A stretch of 38,645 nt of DNA from assembly GCF_014698505.1 (NCBI RefSeq), contig NZ_JACJTD010000061.1, positions 1 through 38,645 on the forward strand. Direction: 5' to 3'. The stretch is from Nostoc foliaceum FACHB-393 (lineage in GTDB: Bacteria > Cyanobacteriota > Cyanobacteriia > Cyanobacteriales > Nostocaceae). Position numbers and translations under genes: made by a program. A model generated the notes under the pieces. The model was not told where the DNA came from, searched no databases, and worked only from the letters and a program-made list of their open reading frames with translations. Below, piece after piece: positions 16,287-24,566 of this stretch (position 1 is its first letter; each line of letters opens with the position of its first letter).

Positions 16287-17861
16287 ATGTCAGGCGTAAT
16301 TAAACGTCGTCAATTTATTCAAGCAACACTGGCAGCAACCGCAAGTATAGGTTTGCCTAGCATTGCTTCTGCCACCTATCGTGGTGAAGAATGTGTAGAA
16401 GCGCTAGTGATTGGTAGCGGTTTTGGTGGAGCAGTTGCAGCATTGCGCCTTGGTGAAGCTGGAATTAAAACCATAGTATTGGAGCGAGGACGACGATGGC
16501 CAATCACCGCCGCAGGTAATACTTTCTCCACATATCAGAATCCAGATGGTCGGTCTACTTGGTTAAGTCCGACTACAGTTATATTTAACCAAGTTCCAAT
16601 TGATGTATACACTGGTGTCCTTGATGTTAAGGTAGGCGATGGCATCATTGTTTATCGTGGGGCAGGGGTAGGAGGCGGTTCGCTAGTCTACAACGCAGTT
16701 AGTTATCAGCCAACTAAAGAACTTTTTTATCAAGTCTTTCCACGCAGCATCAAATATGAGGAACTGGATAAAGTTTACTATCCAAGGGTGCGTTCCATCC
16801 TCAACCCATCTCCAATACCAGATGACATTCTAAAAACTGACTACTATTTGGCAAGCCGGATCTTATTAGAGCAAGCAGCAAAAGCTGGTTTAAAAGCTAA
16901 GAAGCTTGATGTGGCTGTTGATTGGGATATCGTTCGACAAGAAATCGAGGGTAAGAAAGTTCCTTCTGCGATCGCAGGTCAAGTTTACTATGGCCTTAAT
17001 AGTGGTGCAAAAAATAGCTTAGATCGAAATTATCTCAGCATGGCAGAAGCTACTAAAAAGGTGGAAATCCGACCCCTACACGTGGTAAATACAATCGAGG
17101 AATACCGTAATGGGCGTTTCCGTTTCCGAGTTACCTGCAATCAAATCAATGAGCGGGGAGTTGTACTGTCCAAAAAATCCTTTATCTGTCGCTATCTATT
17201 TTTAGCAGCCGGTTCCATTGGTACCACTGAATTGCTTTTGCGTGCCAAGCACAATAAGACATTGCCTCGTCTGAACAATCAAGTCGGAAAATTGTGGGGA
17301 ACTAACGGTGATGGGGTGAGTGCGATCGTCACTTCTGGTCAAACTAATGCCACACTGGGTGGCCCAGCATCGGTAGTAATTGAAGACTTCGACAATCCCA
17401 TCGCTCCATTAGTCATCGAGCAACTTCCTTTTCCGATAGTTCCCCAAGGTGTGTTGGCTCCTGTGAGCCTAGCGATCGCAAAGCCGGAGGGCTATCTGAG
17501 TTACAATACTTCTACGCAGTCAGCTAATCTATTCTGGCCCAAGAACTCAGCCAACAATCAAAAAATTACCCAGGCTAATCAGTATACTTACCAACAGCTA
17601 AATCAAGCTAATGGTACAAATTTTGGCGCACCGCTTGACTTTAGTGCTACAGCTCATCCCCTTGGTGGCGCAACTATGGGTGCTGTATGCAACACTTATG
17701 GCAAAGTCCACGGCTATTTTAACTTATTTGTTGTTGATGGTTCTCTCATTCCTGGATCGACTGCCTGCACTAACCCATCGCTAACTATTGCGGCTTTAGC
17801 GGAGCGGTGTATGGATCGCTTTCTCAACAAGAAGCTTCCTGAAAGCAGGGAGTGGGAATAA
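16287..17861 (+). CDS. Tat-exported GMC oxidoreductase (cholesterol-oxidase-like)
   Basis: FAD-dependent GMC oxidoreductase (524 aa) close to bacterial cholesterol oxidases (3-beta-hydroxysteroid:O2). A twin-arginine signal (IKRRQFIQATLAATA ... SIASA) predicts folded export. The dinucleotide motif is VIGSGFGGAVAALRLGEAG, followed by a Glu of the FAD-ribose clamp in VLERG. GAGVGGGSLVYNAVSYQP matches the flavin loop, and the C-terminal ATAHPLGGATMG and CTNPSLTIAALAERCMDRF carry the catalytic His and Asn. The start at 16287 is preferred over 16242 because AGGAGA precedes it and the Tat motif then sits at the N-terminus. Whether the natural substrate is a sterol, hopanoid or other alcohol cannot be told. 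Confidence 0.87.
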   Translation: MSGVIKRRQFIQATLAATASIGLPSIASATYRGEECVEALVIGSGFGGAVAALRLGEAGIKTIVLERGRRWPITAAGNTFSTYQNPDGRSTWLSPTTVIFNQVPIDVYTGVLDVKVGDGIIVYRGAGVGGGSLVYNAVSYQPTKELFYQVFPRSIKYEELDKVYYPRVRSILNPSPIPDDILKTDYYLASRILLEQAAKAGLKAKKLDVAVDWDIVRQEIEGKKVPSAIAGQVYYGLNSGAKNSLDRNYLSMAEATKKVEIRPLHVVNTIEEYRNGRFRFRVTCNQINERGVVLSKKSFICRYLFLAAGSIGTTELLLRAKHNKTLPRLNNQVGKLWGTNGDGVSAIVTSGQTNATLGGPASVVIEDFDNPIAPLVIEQLPFPIVPQGVLAPVSLAIAKPEGYLSYNTSTQSANLFWPKNSANNQKITQANQYTYQQLNQANGTNFGAPLDFSATAHPLGGATMGAVCNTYGKVHGYFNLFVVDGSLIPGSTACTNPSLTIAALAERCMDRFLNKKLPESREWE

Positions 17862-18201
17862 GAAGGCAGGAGGTAGAAGGTAAAGATAGGCTACTGAAGC
17901 GATGTCTGACGACAAGCCTCTTTGCATCTACACACCTTAAAGGCAATACGGTTCAGTTAAGGCTAAAAAGCTGATTATTAATGTGAAATTTCGGAGCTTC
18001 TATTTGTTTTCCAGTACCTTTGTGTTTTGTGCAAAGAGTCTTATGGGAAGAAGGATTGTTGTGGGCAGGTCGAATTGAAGTGAGTGCCCAAGCAGTTTCA
18101 AAACGATTGCGAACACTGCCAATAGAATTATTTGCACAAATTTTCGAGCAAGTATATAGAAAGAATCAATGTGCAGCCACAAAATCAGGCAGTACCCCTT
18201 A

Positions 18202-18327
18202 GGGACTTCCAAATAAAAAAATATACCATCGCTATAGAGGCAGGGGGCAGGGAGCAGGGAGCAAGGGGAGGGATAGTCGTAGTGAAGTCCAGAAATGGGA
18301 TAATTTAATTTCTGGAAGTACCCCTTA
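18202..18327. mobile_element. Small element inside the IS4-type remnant
   Basis: An 11-bp direct repeat, AGTACCCCTTA, lies at 18191-18201 and 18317-18327. Between and within it are inverted ends GGGACTTCCA (18202-18211) and TGGAAGTACCCC (18313-18324), with a purine-rich heptamer-type core at 18240-18275. It looks like a short non-autonomous insertion with target duplication; the exact boundary is ambiguous. Confidence 0.5.
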
Positions 18328-18445
18328 TCTTGTTGAACGTCAAAAGCTCTTTGGATTAGTTAAAGCAGGGCGTAAGCGTCATCGAGACATTGACGCTTAC
18401 ACCCAACAAATTTGGGCAAAATCTTCTTAAGTTGACACCAATGGG

Positions 18446-18496
18446 CACTGCCGTGCCCCTACGGGTGTACCTCACGTAAACGAGAACCGCTATAGT
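18446..18496 (-). mobile_element. Half MITE (GCGGTTC family) overlapping the FMN reductase 3' end
   Basis: On the minus strand it reads TATAGCGGTTCTCGTTTACG then TGAGGTACACCCGTAGGGGC. This matches the right half (reverse complement) of the complete MITE at 25775-25880. The first 11 or so codons plus stop are translated as the reductase C-terminus. Confidence 0.7.
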
Positions 18497-19070
18497 TGAG
18501 CTTCAGCAATATCTTTGTTAAGCCATCGCCTAACTGCTCAATAGATGCCTGCTGTTTAGGATCTTTTAATGTGCCATCGGCATTAAAAGCCTCATAAGCT
18601 TTAGCTACGGCTATTTGATCGGGAAGTACCAAAACTTTGATGTTTCCTAAGATAGACCGCAGGTGAACCAACCCCCGCAACCCACCAAGAGCACCTGGGG
18701 AAGCGCTCATAATGCTAGCAACCTTACCTGTAAAAGCTGCCAAGGGTGCTTCATTTGGGGCTGGACGGGATGCCCAGTCGATGGCGTTCTTCAAAACTGC
18801 TGTGAGTGAACTGTTATATTCTGGTGAAGCAATCAGCAATCCTTGATGAGAAATCATCAACTCTTTAAAAGTGCGGGCGTTGGCAGGTAGTCCTTCTTGA
18901 GCTTCCAAGTCTTCATCAAACAGAGGTAGTGGCAAATCGCGGAGGTCTATATAAGTCACTTCTGCACCTGCTGCCTTAGCGCCAGCCGCCGCGATTTTTA
19001 CCAATTTTTTGTTGTAAGAATCAATTCGGGTGCTACCAGCAAAGGCGAGGATTTTGGGTATAGATGCCAT
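18459..19070 (-). CDS. NADPH-dependent FMN reductase family protein
   Basis: A flavodoxin-fold NAD(P)H:FMN/quinone/azo reductase (203 aa). The FMN phosphate loop is FAGSTRIDSYNKKL at the N-terminus; LLIASPEYNSSLTAVLKNAIDWASRP is the family signature, and MSASPGALGGLRG the second flavin loop. The start ATG at 19068-19070 puts the flavin loop at residue ~10, as in relatives; a longer frame from 19112 adds 14 unsupported residues. The last 11 codons (YSGSRLREVHP and stop) fall inside a half MITE, so the natural C-terminus was replaced. Divergent from the Nudix gene, with 108 bp between starts. Probable role in flavin reduction or quinone detoxification. Confidence 0.85.
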   Translation of the reverse strand: MASIPKILAFAGSTRIDSYNKKLVKIAAAGAKAAGAEVTYIDLRDLPLPLFDEDLEAQEGLPANARTFKELMISHQGLLIASPEYNSSLTAVLKNAIDWASRPAPNEAPLAAFTGKVASIMSASPGALGGLRGLVHLRSILGNIKVLVLPDQIAVAKAYEAFNADGTLKDPKQQASIEQLGDGLTKILLKLNYSGSRLREVHP

Positions 19071-19178
19071 AGTTCTAGGTTGAATCTGAAGGATTGGCCA
19101 GTTCAGCTGCATTATCCTGTTTTCAGGCGATCGCTATTTGCTACCTTTAGAGTTTCTTTACAAACTTTCTCTCAGATT

Positions 19179-19667
19179 ATGGCAAGTTGGTCAGACTCTT
19201 ATCTCGGCAAGTTACGACAAGTTGTAGGCGATCGCCTACTTCTATTATTTGGCGCACGTGTGATTATTGAGGATAATTTGGGGCGTGTTCTGTTGCAAAA
19301 GCGAAGTGATTTCAAACTTTGGGGGCTACCTGGTGGCTGTCCAGAAGTCGGTGAATCTGCCGAAGAATGTTCAGCACGAGAGGTTTTTGAAGAAACTGGT
19401 TTAACGGTTAAGCGGTTTGCAGCTGTGGGGTTTTCTTCCAACCCAGCCTTTGAAACTGTAACCTATCCTAATGGCGATCGCGTCCAAACCTTCATTTTAA
19501 TTTTGCGAGCCGTTGAATGGTCAGGCAGTCTCGCTTGCCTAGATGGAGAATCGCTGGCGCTGGAATTTTTTGATTTGGCGGACTTACCTACGTTAATGCC
19601 AAATGATCGCCCTGTTTTTGAAAAGTTTCAAGAATACAAAAAAAGCGGCGAATTTCAATTGTTCTAA
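19179..19667 (+). CDS. Nudix hydrolase
   Basis: A Nudix-fold pyrophosphohydrolase (162 aa). The Nudix box is complete: GGCPEVGESAEECSAREVFE followed by ETGL, fitting GX5EX7REUXEEXGU. The N-terminal sheet includes RVIIEDNLGRVLLQKRSDFKLWGLPG, and the C-terminus has a short helix. Start at ATG 19179 (MASWSDSYLG) is preferred: the upstream extension from 19080 overlaps the FMN reductase leader and lacks family support. Members hydrolyse nucleoside diphosphates linked to varied groups; the substrate here is unknown. Its stop overlaps the convergent ABC ATPase stop by 4 bp. Confidence 0.87.
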   Translation: MASWSDSYLGKLRQVVGDRLLLLFGARVIIEDNLGRVLLQKRSDFKLWGLPGGCPEVGESAEECSAREVFEETGLTVKRFAAVGFSSNPAFETVTYPNGDRVQTFILILRAVEWSGSLACLDGESLALEFFDLADLPTLMPNDRPVFEKFQEYKKSGEFQLF

Positions 19668-20398
19668 AGCATTTTTTCCAAGAACTGCTTGGCGCGATCG
19701 CACTTAGGATTTTGGAAAAACTCGCCAGGAGTAGTATCTTCTGCTAAACTTCCCTGGTCGAGGAACATAATTCGATTGGCAACTTCTCTGGCAAAGCCCA
19801 TTTCATGGGTAACAATTGCCATTGTGATTCCAGATAGTGCTAAAGCTTTCATCACTTCCAGCACATCTTTGACCATTTCTGGATCTAGGGCAGAGGTGGG
19901 TTCATCAAACAAAATCATCTCTGGTTCCATTGCTAATGCCCGAGCGATCGCTACTCGCTGTTTCTGCCCCCCGGATAGTTTAGAAGGATAGACATTAGCT
20001 TTTGGCTCTAAACCTACCTTAGCAAGCAATTCTAAGCCATGCTCTTCTGCTTTTTGCTTGTTTATTCCTTTCACCTTTATGGGTGCGTAGGTGACATTTT
20101 GCAGCACATTCATGTGGGGAAATAAATTAAAATGTTGAAATACCATCACCAAATGCTGCCGTACTTTAGCGATGTTTGCCTTGGGATTGGTGATTTCTTG
20201 GTCGTGAAAGTAGATTCTGCCTCTGGTGGGTTGTTCTAGTAAGTTTATGCATCGTAAAAAGGTAGACTTACCTGAGCCAGAAGGGCCTAATATAGCAACC
20301 ACTTCTCCCTGATAAAACTCAGTGGAAATATCTTTGAGTACGTCGAGTTTGCCAAAGGATTTACATAAGAATTCCGTGCGAATGATTACATTACTCAC
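19664..20398 (-). CDS. Polar amino-acid ABC transporter ATPase (GlnQ/BgtA type)
   Basis: ATPase subunit (244 aa) for polar or basic amino-acid uptake. Walker A is GPSGSGKSTFLRCINLLEQP, the signature LSGGQKQRVAIARALAMEP, Walker B MILFDEPTSALDPE, and the switch region IVTHEMGFAREVA, all characteristic of the GlnQ/HisP branch. The start is GTG (20396-20398); the sequence GTGAGTAA overlaps the upstream gene's stop by 8 bp, so translation is coupled. It works with the fused binding-protein/permease encoded immediately upstream. In Synechocystis and Anabaena the related BgtA serves several amino-acid permeases. Confidence 0.92.
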   Translation of the reverse strand: MSNVIIRTEFLCKSFGKLDVLKDISTEFYQGEVVAILGPSGSGKSTFLRCINLLEQPTRGRIYFHDQEITNPKANIAKVRQHLVMVFQHFNLFPHMNVLQNVTYAPIKVKGINKQKAEEHGLELLAKVGLEPKANVYPSKLSGGQKQRVAIARALAMEPEMILFDEPTSALDPEMVKDVLEVMKALALSGITMAIVTHEMGFAREVANRIMFLDQGSLAEDTTPGEFFQNPKCDRAKQFLEKML

Positions 20399-21872
20399 TT
20401 TCCCGTAACCTCCTTTCTAAAGCAGATGCACCCAAAGTCATACCCATTACTAAAACATAGTAAATTAACCCTGCAAATAGCAGTGGTTCAAAATAAATAT
20501 ACTTATTTGCACCAACGATTTGAGCGCTGCGTAATATTTCCACTACCCCAATTGTTGACACCAGCGCAGAATCTTTGAGCAATCCGATAGTTTCATTTAC
20601 CAATGCTGGGAGAATGTTCTTCAATGCTTGGGGCAAAATCACATCCCACATCATCAACCAATAGGGAACACCCATAGACATCGCCGCTTCACTTTGCCCT
20701 TTATCCACCGCCTGAATTCCACCCCTGATGGTTTCCGACATATAAGCGCCAGAATTCAGGGTAAAAGTCAGCACCCCTGCTTGCAATGCGGAAATGTCAT
20801 AGCCTGTAAGCTGAGGTGTTGCGTAGTAAACTAACGCCAACTGTAATAGCAAAGGTGTGCCTCGAAAAACAGAGGTGTAGGCGTTAGCAACCCAGGTAAG
20901 CGGCTTGATGCCAAGAATTTTTAATAGAGACAGGATTGTTCCCCAGATTAACCCCAAGGAGACAGATAATAGCGTAAACAACAAAGTTAAAGGGATTCCC
21001 CGCAGAATAAAGGGAATATCAGGAAGAATTCTAGTGAAATCAAGATTCAATCCGCCTTTGGCAGGAGTTGAAGATACAGAATTGGTGGTAGTGTTTTGTG
21101 AAAACCACTTGGTTACTAGTTTAGCCAATGTGCCATTGTCCTTCATTTCTTGAAGGACTTTGTTAAACGGTTCTACTAAGGCAGAACCTTTGGGAAAAGC
21201 GATCGCTGATCCACTTGCTTCCTCTGAGGGAATAATATTAAATTCTAAATCTGGGTTAGCTTGGGCAAATCCCTTAGCGACGGTATCTTCAACAATTGCT
21301 GCATCAATTCGCCCAGATTTGATTTCTTGAACTACTTCCGGCACTCTGTTGAGTTGCTTTAGCTGAATACCCACAACTTTTTCAGCAATTTTCTGAGCAT
21401 TTTGTTCTTGTATGGTTCCTAGTTGTACACCAACCTTCTTCCCTGATAAGTCTTGGGGCTGCTTCAGGTTGCTACCCTTAGAAGCGACAATTGTATCTCT
21501 AGCTTCGTAATAAATAATTGAAAAATCAATATTTTTCTGACGTTCTGGAGTCGGAGTCATCCCAGCCATTACAAAATCAGCGCGATTTGCTTGGAGTGCA
21601 GGAATTAATCCATTAAAATCAGATTCCATTATCTGAAGTTTAAACCCTAGTTTTTCAGCAAGGGTCTTAGCAATATCTATATCAAAGCCAACGATTTGGC
21701 GATCGCCTCCTTTAGTATCATAAAACTCATAAGGAGGATAATCAGGGGAAGTAATCATCGTCAGCGTGTCTTTACCTAAAGATGAGACAGCTTTTAGAGA
21801 ATTACTATGTCCGATGATGCTGGCTACTAATGCTACAACTAGTATTGTTAATAACCATACTTTCTTCTTCAT
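20391..21872 (-). CDS. Fused amino-acid binding protein and permease (BgtB-like)
   Basis: One polypeptide (493 aa) carries a signal segment (KKKVWLLTILVVALVASIIG), a periplasmic type-3 solute-binding domain (about 40-265), and a His/Glu-type permease domain (about 275-490). The binding domain has SPDYPPYEFYD, IVGFDIDIAKTLAEKLGF and FVMAGMTPTPERQKNIDFS. The permease domain has FRGTPLLLQL, AYMSETIRGGIQAVDKGQSE and the EAA-like AAMSMGVPYWLMMWDVILPQ. Fusion of binding protein and permease is the BgtB/GlnP plan known for basic amino acids and glutamine in cyanobacteria. The ATG at 21870-21872 is preferred over the longer frame because it starts the charged signal-peptide n-region. Operon with the ATPase. 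Confidence 0.88.
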   Translation of the reverse strand: MKKKVWLLTILVVALVASIIGHSNSLKAVSSLGKDTLTMITSPDYPPYEFYDTKGGDRQIVGFDIDIAKTLAEKLGFKLQIMESDFNGLIPALQANRADFVMAGMTPTPERQKNIDFSIIYYEARDTIVASKGSNLKQPQDLSGKKVGVQLGTIQEQNAQKIAEKVVGIQLKQLNRVPEVVQEIKSGRIDAAIVEDTVAKGFAQANPDLEFNIIPSEEASGSAIAFPKGSALVEPFNKVLQEMKDNGTLAKLVTKWFSQNTTTNSVSSTPAKGGLNLDFTRILPDIPFILRGIPLTLLFTLLSVSLGLIWGTILSLLKILGIKPLTWVANAYTSVFRGTPLLLQLALVYYATPQLTGYDISALQAGVLTFTLNSGAYMSETIRGGIQAVDKGQSEAAMSMGVPYWLMMWDVILPQALKNILPALVNETIGLLKDSALVSTIGVVEILRSAQIVGANKYIYFEPLLFAGLIYYVLVMGMTLGASALERRLRESE

Positions 21873-21948
21873 AAACTTGATAATTATATAAATTACACCC
21901 CGCACCTGAAACTGTCACATCAATCGAGCAGATAATACCTGTGACTAA

Positions 21949-22022
21949 ATAATTACTAATTCGTAATTCGTAATGACGCTCGCGGACTCGCTACCGCTAC
22001 GCTAACGTAATTCGTAATTCAA
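21949..22022. repeat. Intergenic repeat cluster (CGTAATTC and CGCTACCGCTACGC types)
   Basis: Several copies of ATTCGTAATTC flank GCTCGCGGACTCGCTACCGC-TACGCTAACG. A related GTTCGCGTAGCG piece occurs at 25696-25715. Confidence 0.7.
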
Positions 22023-22114
22023 GGTACAAGTCCCTGACTTTAGTTATGGAGACAAATAAATTTCTGACTTATCAGGTAATATATCTGCCTAATCTCATAA
22101 AAACTTAAGGACTG

Positions 22115-23095
22115 TCAAATTCTTATTTTGGTCGCCTCCAGCAGCTTAACGCTGGCATAAATAGCATCAATATAAGGTGTAGGAATTTGAGTAAGTTTTC
22201 CCAATTCTGCCACCGCGCCAACAATAGCATCTATCTCCGTGGAGCGTCCGGCTTCAATATCTTGTAGCATCGAGGTTTTATGGGCACCAACATTTTCTGC
22301 CCCATTAATTCGCTGTTCTAAAGTAATGCCAAACTTAGTACCTAACTTTTGGGCGATCGCTTGGGTTTCTGTCATCATTTGCCGCGCTAGTTCACGGGTG
22401 AGGGGATAGCGGCAAATATCCTCTAAAGTAGCACCAGTCAGGGCACTGATGGGATTAAACGCCACATTACCCCACAATTTGATCCAAATTTCCGTGCGAA
22501 TTTGATTGCGAATTGGTGCTTTAAATCCTGCCTGTTTTAAAGCCTGTGCCAATAATTGGATACGTTCTGTTTTAGCACCATCGATTTCACCGAGAGTAAA
22601 GCGATCGCCTTCAATATGCGTAATCACACCTGGTTCAATGATCTCAGTTGCCGGGTAAACAACACAACCGATGGCACGATCAGCACCGATATTAGCTTCA
22701 ATAATCCCATCTGGGTCAACAGATTGAATCCGCGTCCCTTCATACTCACCGCCATACTTGCGAAAGTACCACCAAGGAACGCCATTTTGGGCTGTTACCA
22801 CCATTGTGTGAGAATCGTAAAGTGCAGGGAGAAAAGGTGCGATCGCAGGCACACTGTGAGCTTTGACAGTTAAAATGACTACATCTTGTGGCCCTGCTGA
22901 CTGGATATCATTAGTCGCCAGAGACGGAGTAGCAATTTGGCTAGAACCGTCTGCCATGAGCAACTTCAACCCATTTTTTTGAATTGCTTCCAAATGAGAA
23001 CCACGCGCGATTAGCGTCACTTTTTCACCAGCCAGTGCCAGTTTTGCCCCTAAATATCCACCAATCGCACCCGCGCCAACAATACAGATTTTCAT
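22115..23095 (-). CDS. panE: Ketopantoate reductase family protein (PanE/ApbA)
   Basis: NADPH-dependent 2-dehydropantoate 2-reductase fold (326 aa). The N-terminal Rossmann motif is KICIVGAGAIGGYLGAKLALAG, and VILTVKAHSVPAIAPFLPAL is the usual second strand/helix with the catalytic Lys. The C-terminal domain has IWIKLWGNVAFNPISALTGAT (Lys/Asn contact region), then HKTSMLQDIEAGRSTEIDAI, a strong family signature. It could be the pantothenate-pathway enzyme or one of the PanE paralogs common in cyanobacteria; no other pantothenate gene is near. It is 44 bp downstream of the inositol-monophosphatase-family gene and probably cotranscribed. Confidence 0.85.
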   Translation of the reverse strand: MKICIVGAGAIGGYLGAKLALAGEKVTLIARGSHLEAIQKNGLKLLMADGSSQIATPSLATNDIQSAGPQDVVILTVKAHSVPAIAPFLPALYDSHTMVVTAQNGVPWWYFRKYGGEYEGTRIQSVDPDGIIEANIGADRAIGCVVYPATEIIEPGVITHIEGDRFTLGEIDGAKTERIQLLAQALKQAGFKAPIRNQIRTEIWIKLWGNVAFNPISALTGATLEDICRYPLTRELARQMMTETQAIAQKLGTKFGITLEQRINGAENVGAHKTSMLQDIEAGRSTEIDAIVGAVAELGKLTQIPTPYIDAIYASVKLLEATKIRI

Positions 23096-23139
23096 TTTGT
23101 TTAGGGATAGTTAGCAAATAATTAACTAGTTATTTACCC

Positions 23140-24009
23140 TCAAACAGCTACGCTTTGCATCGCTTTCAGTAGGTCTTGATGCACAGATTGTGAGGCAGCT
23201 ACTATCAATCCAGGCAGGCTATAGTTTTGACAAGTATGCAGTGGCGGTAAAGTCGAACCATCCAGAGTAGTTACAATCCAGCCAGCCTCTTTCGCAATAA
23301 AAGCAAGTGCAGCACTATCAATAAATTTGCCCGATTTGGTCACTGCTCCACTCAAGTCGCCACTAAGAATACCATTGAGATTGGGAATTTGAATATCACT
23401 AGAGTAATCAGTGGCTATATCGATTACTTTATATCGATCTTTTAGTAAATGTGCAACAGAATTCATTCCCCATCCCAGCAAAATAGAAGGTTTGGGGGAT
23501 GTTATCTGTAACGGGGCACAGGCTTCTAAGCTCATCTCCAGCGTCCCTTTAAAAGCACCTTCACCTCGAACAGCGTAAAAATAAACATTTTGGGCAGGGG
23601 AAATAGCGACTACTGCTTCAAAGTCATCCGAATTTAGAATACTGAGAATAATTTGGTAATTAGAATGTCCATCAATGTAAAACTTCGTGCCATCAATTGG
23701 GTCGAGTGTGACTAAATAATCACCATCTGAACCGAGTTTGGTAGCGCGAAAATACTTAGTATTGTTAGAACTTTCATACTCTTCCCCAAAAAAGCGAATC
23801 TCTGGAAAAGTGGCCAGTAGTACAACTTCTATCAGATTTTGAATAGCCAAATCCGCATCAGTAAGCGCGGCAGTAAAAAAGTTTTTTCCTTGTTCTTTGG
23901 GGGGAAGTGCAGCAATTTTTGGTTGAAGAAAATGGGCATAGGCTGCTGCTACTTTGAGATGGGGGAGCAAAGTCTCCAAAATTAGTCGAGTAGTTGGTGT
24001 TGTGGACAT
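23140..24009 (-). CDS. Inositol-monophosphatase-family phosphatase (CysQ/IMPase-like)
   Basis: A Mg-dependent, Li-sensitive-type phosphatase of the IMPase/FIG superfamily (289 aa). Motifs in order: FFGEEYES (metal Glu), LVTLDPIDGTKFYIDGHSNY (DPIDGT metal site), and KSGKFIDSAALAFIAKEAG (third Asp). ILLGWGMNSVAH and LSGAVTKSGKF surround the substrate pocket. It could act on inositol phosphates, PAP or fructose bisphosphate; the length and EEY/DPIDGTKFY pattern do not decide. First gene of a leftward pair with the PanE-like gene. Confidence 0.82.
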   Translation of the reverse strand: MSTTPTTRLILETLLPHLKVAAAYAHFLQPKIAALPPKEQGKNFFTAALTDADLAIQNLIEVVLLATFPEIRFFGEEYESSNNTKYFRATKLGSDGDYLVTLDPIDGTKFYIDGHSNYQIILSILNSDDFEAVVAISPAQNVYFYAVRGEGAFKGTLEMSLEACAPLQITSPKPSILLGWGMNSVAHLLKDRYKVIDIATDYSSDIQIPNLNGILSGDLSGAVTKSGKFIDSAALAFIAKEAGWIVTTLDGSTLPPLHTCQNYSLPGLIVAASQSVHQDLLKAMQSVAV

Positions 24010-24081
24010 TGCAGCAAACTCCTTTAAGAAATAATCTACCGTTGCCAGGGCGATAGCATTCTATAATCTAGACAAAATTAC

Positions 24082-24106
24082 GGTATCATTTTGATGCAAT
24101 GATACC
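24082..24106. promoter_or_regulatory. Perfect inverted repeat in a divergent promoter region
   Basis: GGTATCATT and AATGATACC (9-bp perfect arms, 7-nt spacer TTGATGC) lie 73 bp before the IMPase-family start and about 108 bp before the small-protein start. The position between divergent genes fits an operator. No T-run follows, so it is not an obvious terminator. Confidence 0.5.
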
Positions 24107-24183
24107 ACCGCTGCTATATTACTCTAATCTTTGTGTCTTAAAGAGACTATAAGAACATCGCAACTTTTATCAGGGGGTACTAC

Positions 24184-24210
24184 GATGGCATTAGAAATTT
24201 ATTGCATCTG
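24184..24210 (+). CDS. Possible 8-codon leader ORF
   Basis: ATGGCATTAGAAATTTATTG begins an 8-codon frame (MALEIYCI) ending in TGA at 24208-24210, just 3 bp before the next ATG. The only purine-rich ribosome-binding-like sequence (AGGGGGT, about 24172-24178) serves this ORF rather than the following gene, suggesting translational coupling. Short frames like this can be chance. Confidence 0.3.
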
Positions 24211-24213
24211 AGT

Positions 24214-24480
24214 ATGGCAAAGCAGGAAACTCCACTTACAACAGAAGCGCTGATAAAGGAAGTCTGTCGGCGGATTCGAGTAGCCCGCAGCTATTGGGAT
24301 GCTCACAACAACGCTGCTTGTAGGGGTGAGCGCGATCGCGCATTAGCCCTTTATAATACACTGAGCAAGGAACAAAAAGAGCAGATTCCGCAAGTGTTGC
24401 GGGTATGGCTACGCTATCGCAGTGAGAAGTATTTTGGCGCACACCGAACACCGCCCAAATCGGCACGAAAATCAAAATAG
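24214..24480 (+). CDS. Small basic protein of unknown function
   Basis: An 88-residue protein I do not recognise. It is helical in character, with EALIKEVCRRIRVARSYWDA, GERDRALALYNTLSKEQKEQ and VLRVWLRYRSEKYFG, and a basic tail (PPKSARKSK). Two Cys are present but no metal motif. The ATG at 24214 is chosen over an in-frame TTG at 24202. The strong ribosome-binding-like sequence lies 36 bp upstream, before a possible leader ORF. The basic tail could contact nucleic acid, but that is speculation. Codon use and HIP1 content are like its neighbours, so it seems native. Confidence 0.65.
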   Translation: MAKQETPLTTEALIKEVCRRIRVARSYWDAHNNAACRGERDRALALYNTLSKEQKEQIPQVLRVWLRYRSEKYFGAHRTPPKSARKSK

Positions 24481-24566
24481 TCCTTTAGTCGTATAGAATA
24501 AGTAACTCAATTCTGACGACTGATATCTTCATTATTAATAAAGCTTTACCCTAGAAATAAAATATA

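Larger units (their letters stand above)
17941..18496 (+). mobile_element. Internally deleted IS4-type element with nested MITE and half-MITE end
   Basis: From left to right: a probable element end GGCAATACGGTTCAGTTAAG (17942-17961); a transposase N-terminal fragment (18020-18202, with WAGRIEVSAQAVSKRLRTLP and ELFAQIFEQV); a small element (18202-18327); the last 34 transposase codons ending QQIWAKSS and TAA at 18428-18430; and a half MITE (18446-18496). The central ~1 kb with the catalytic residues is gone. The C-terminal part repeats the fragment near 8460-8601. Confidence 0.6.
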
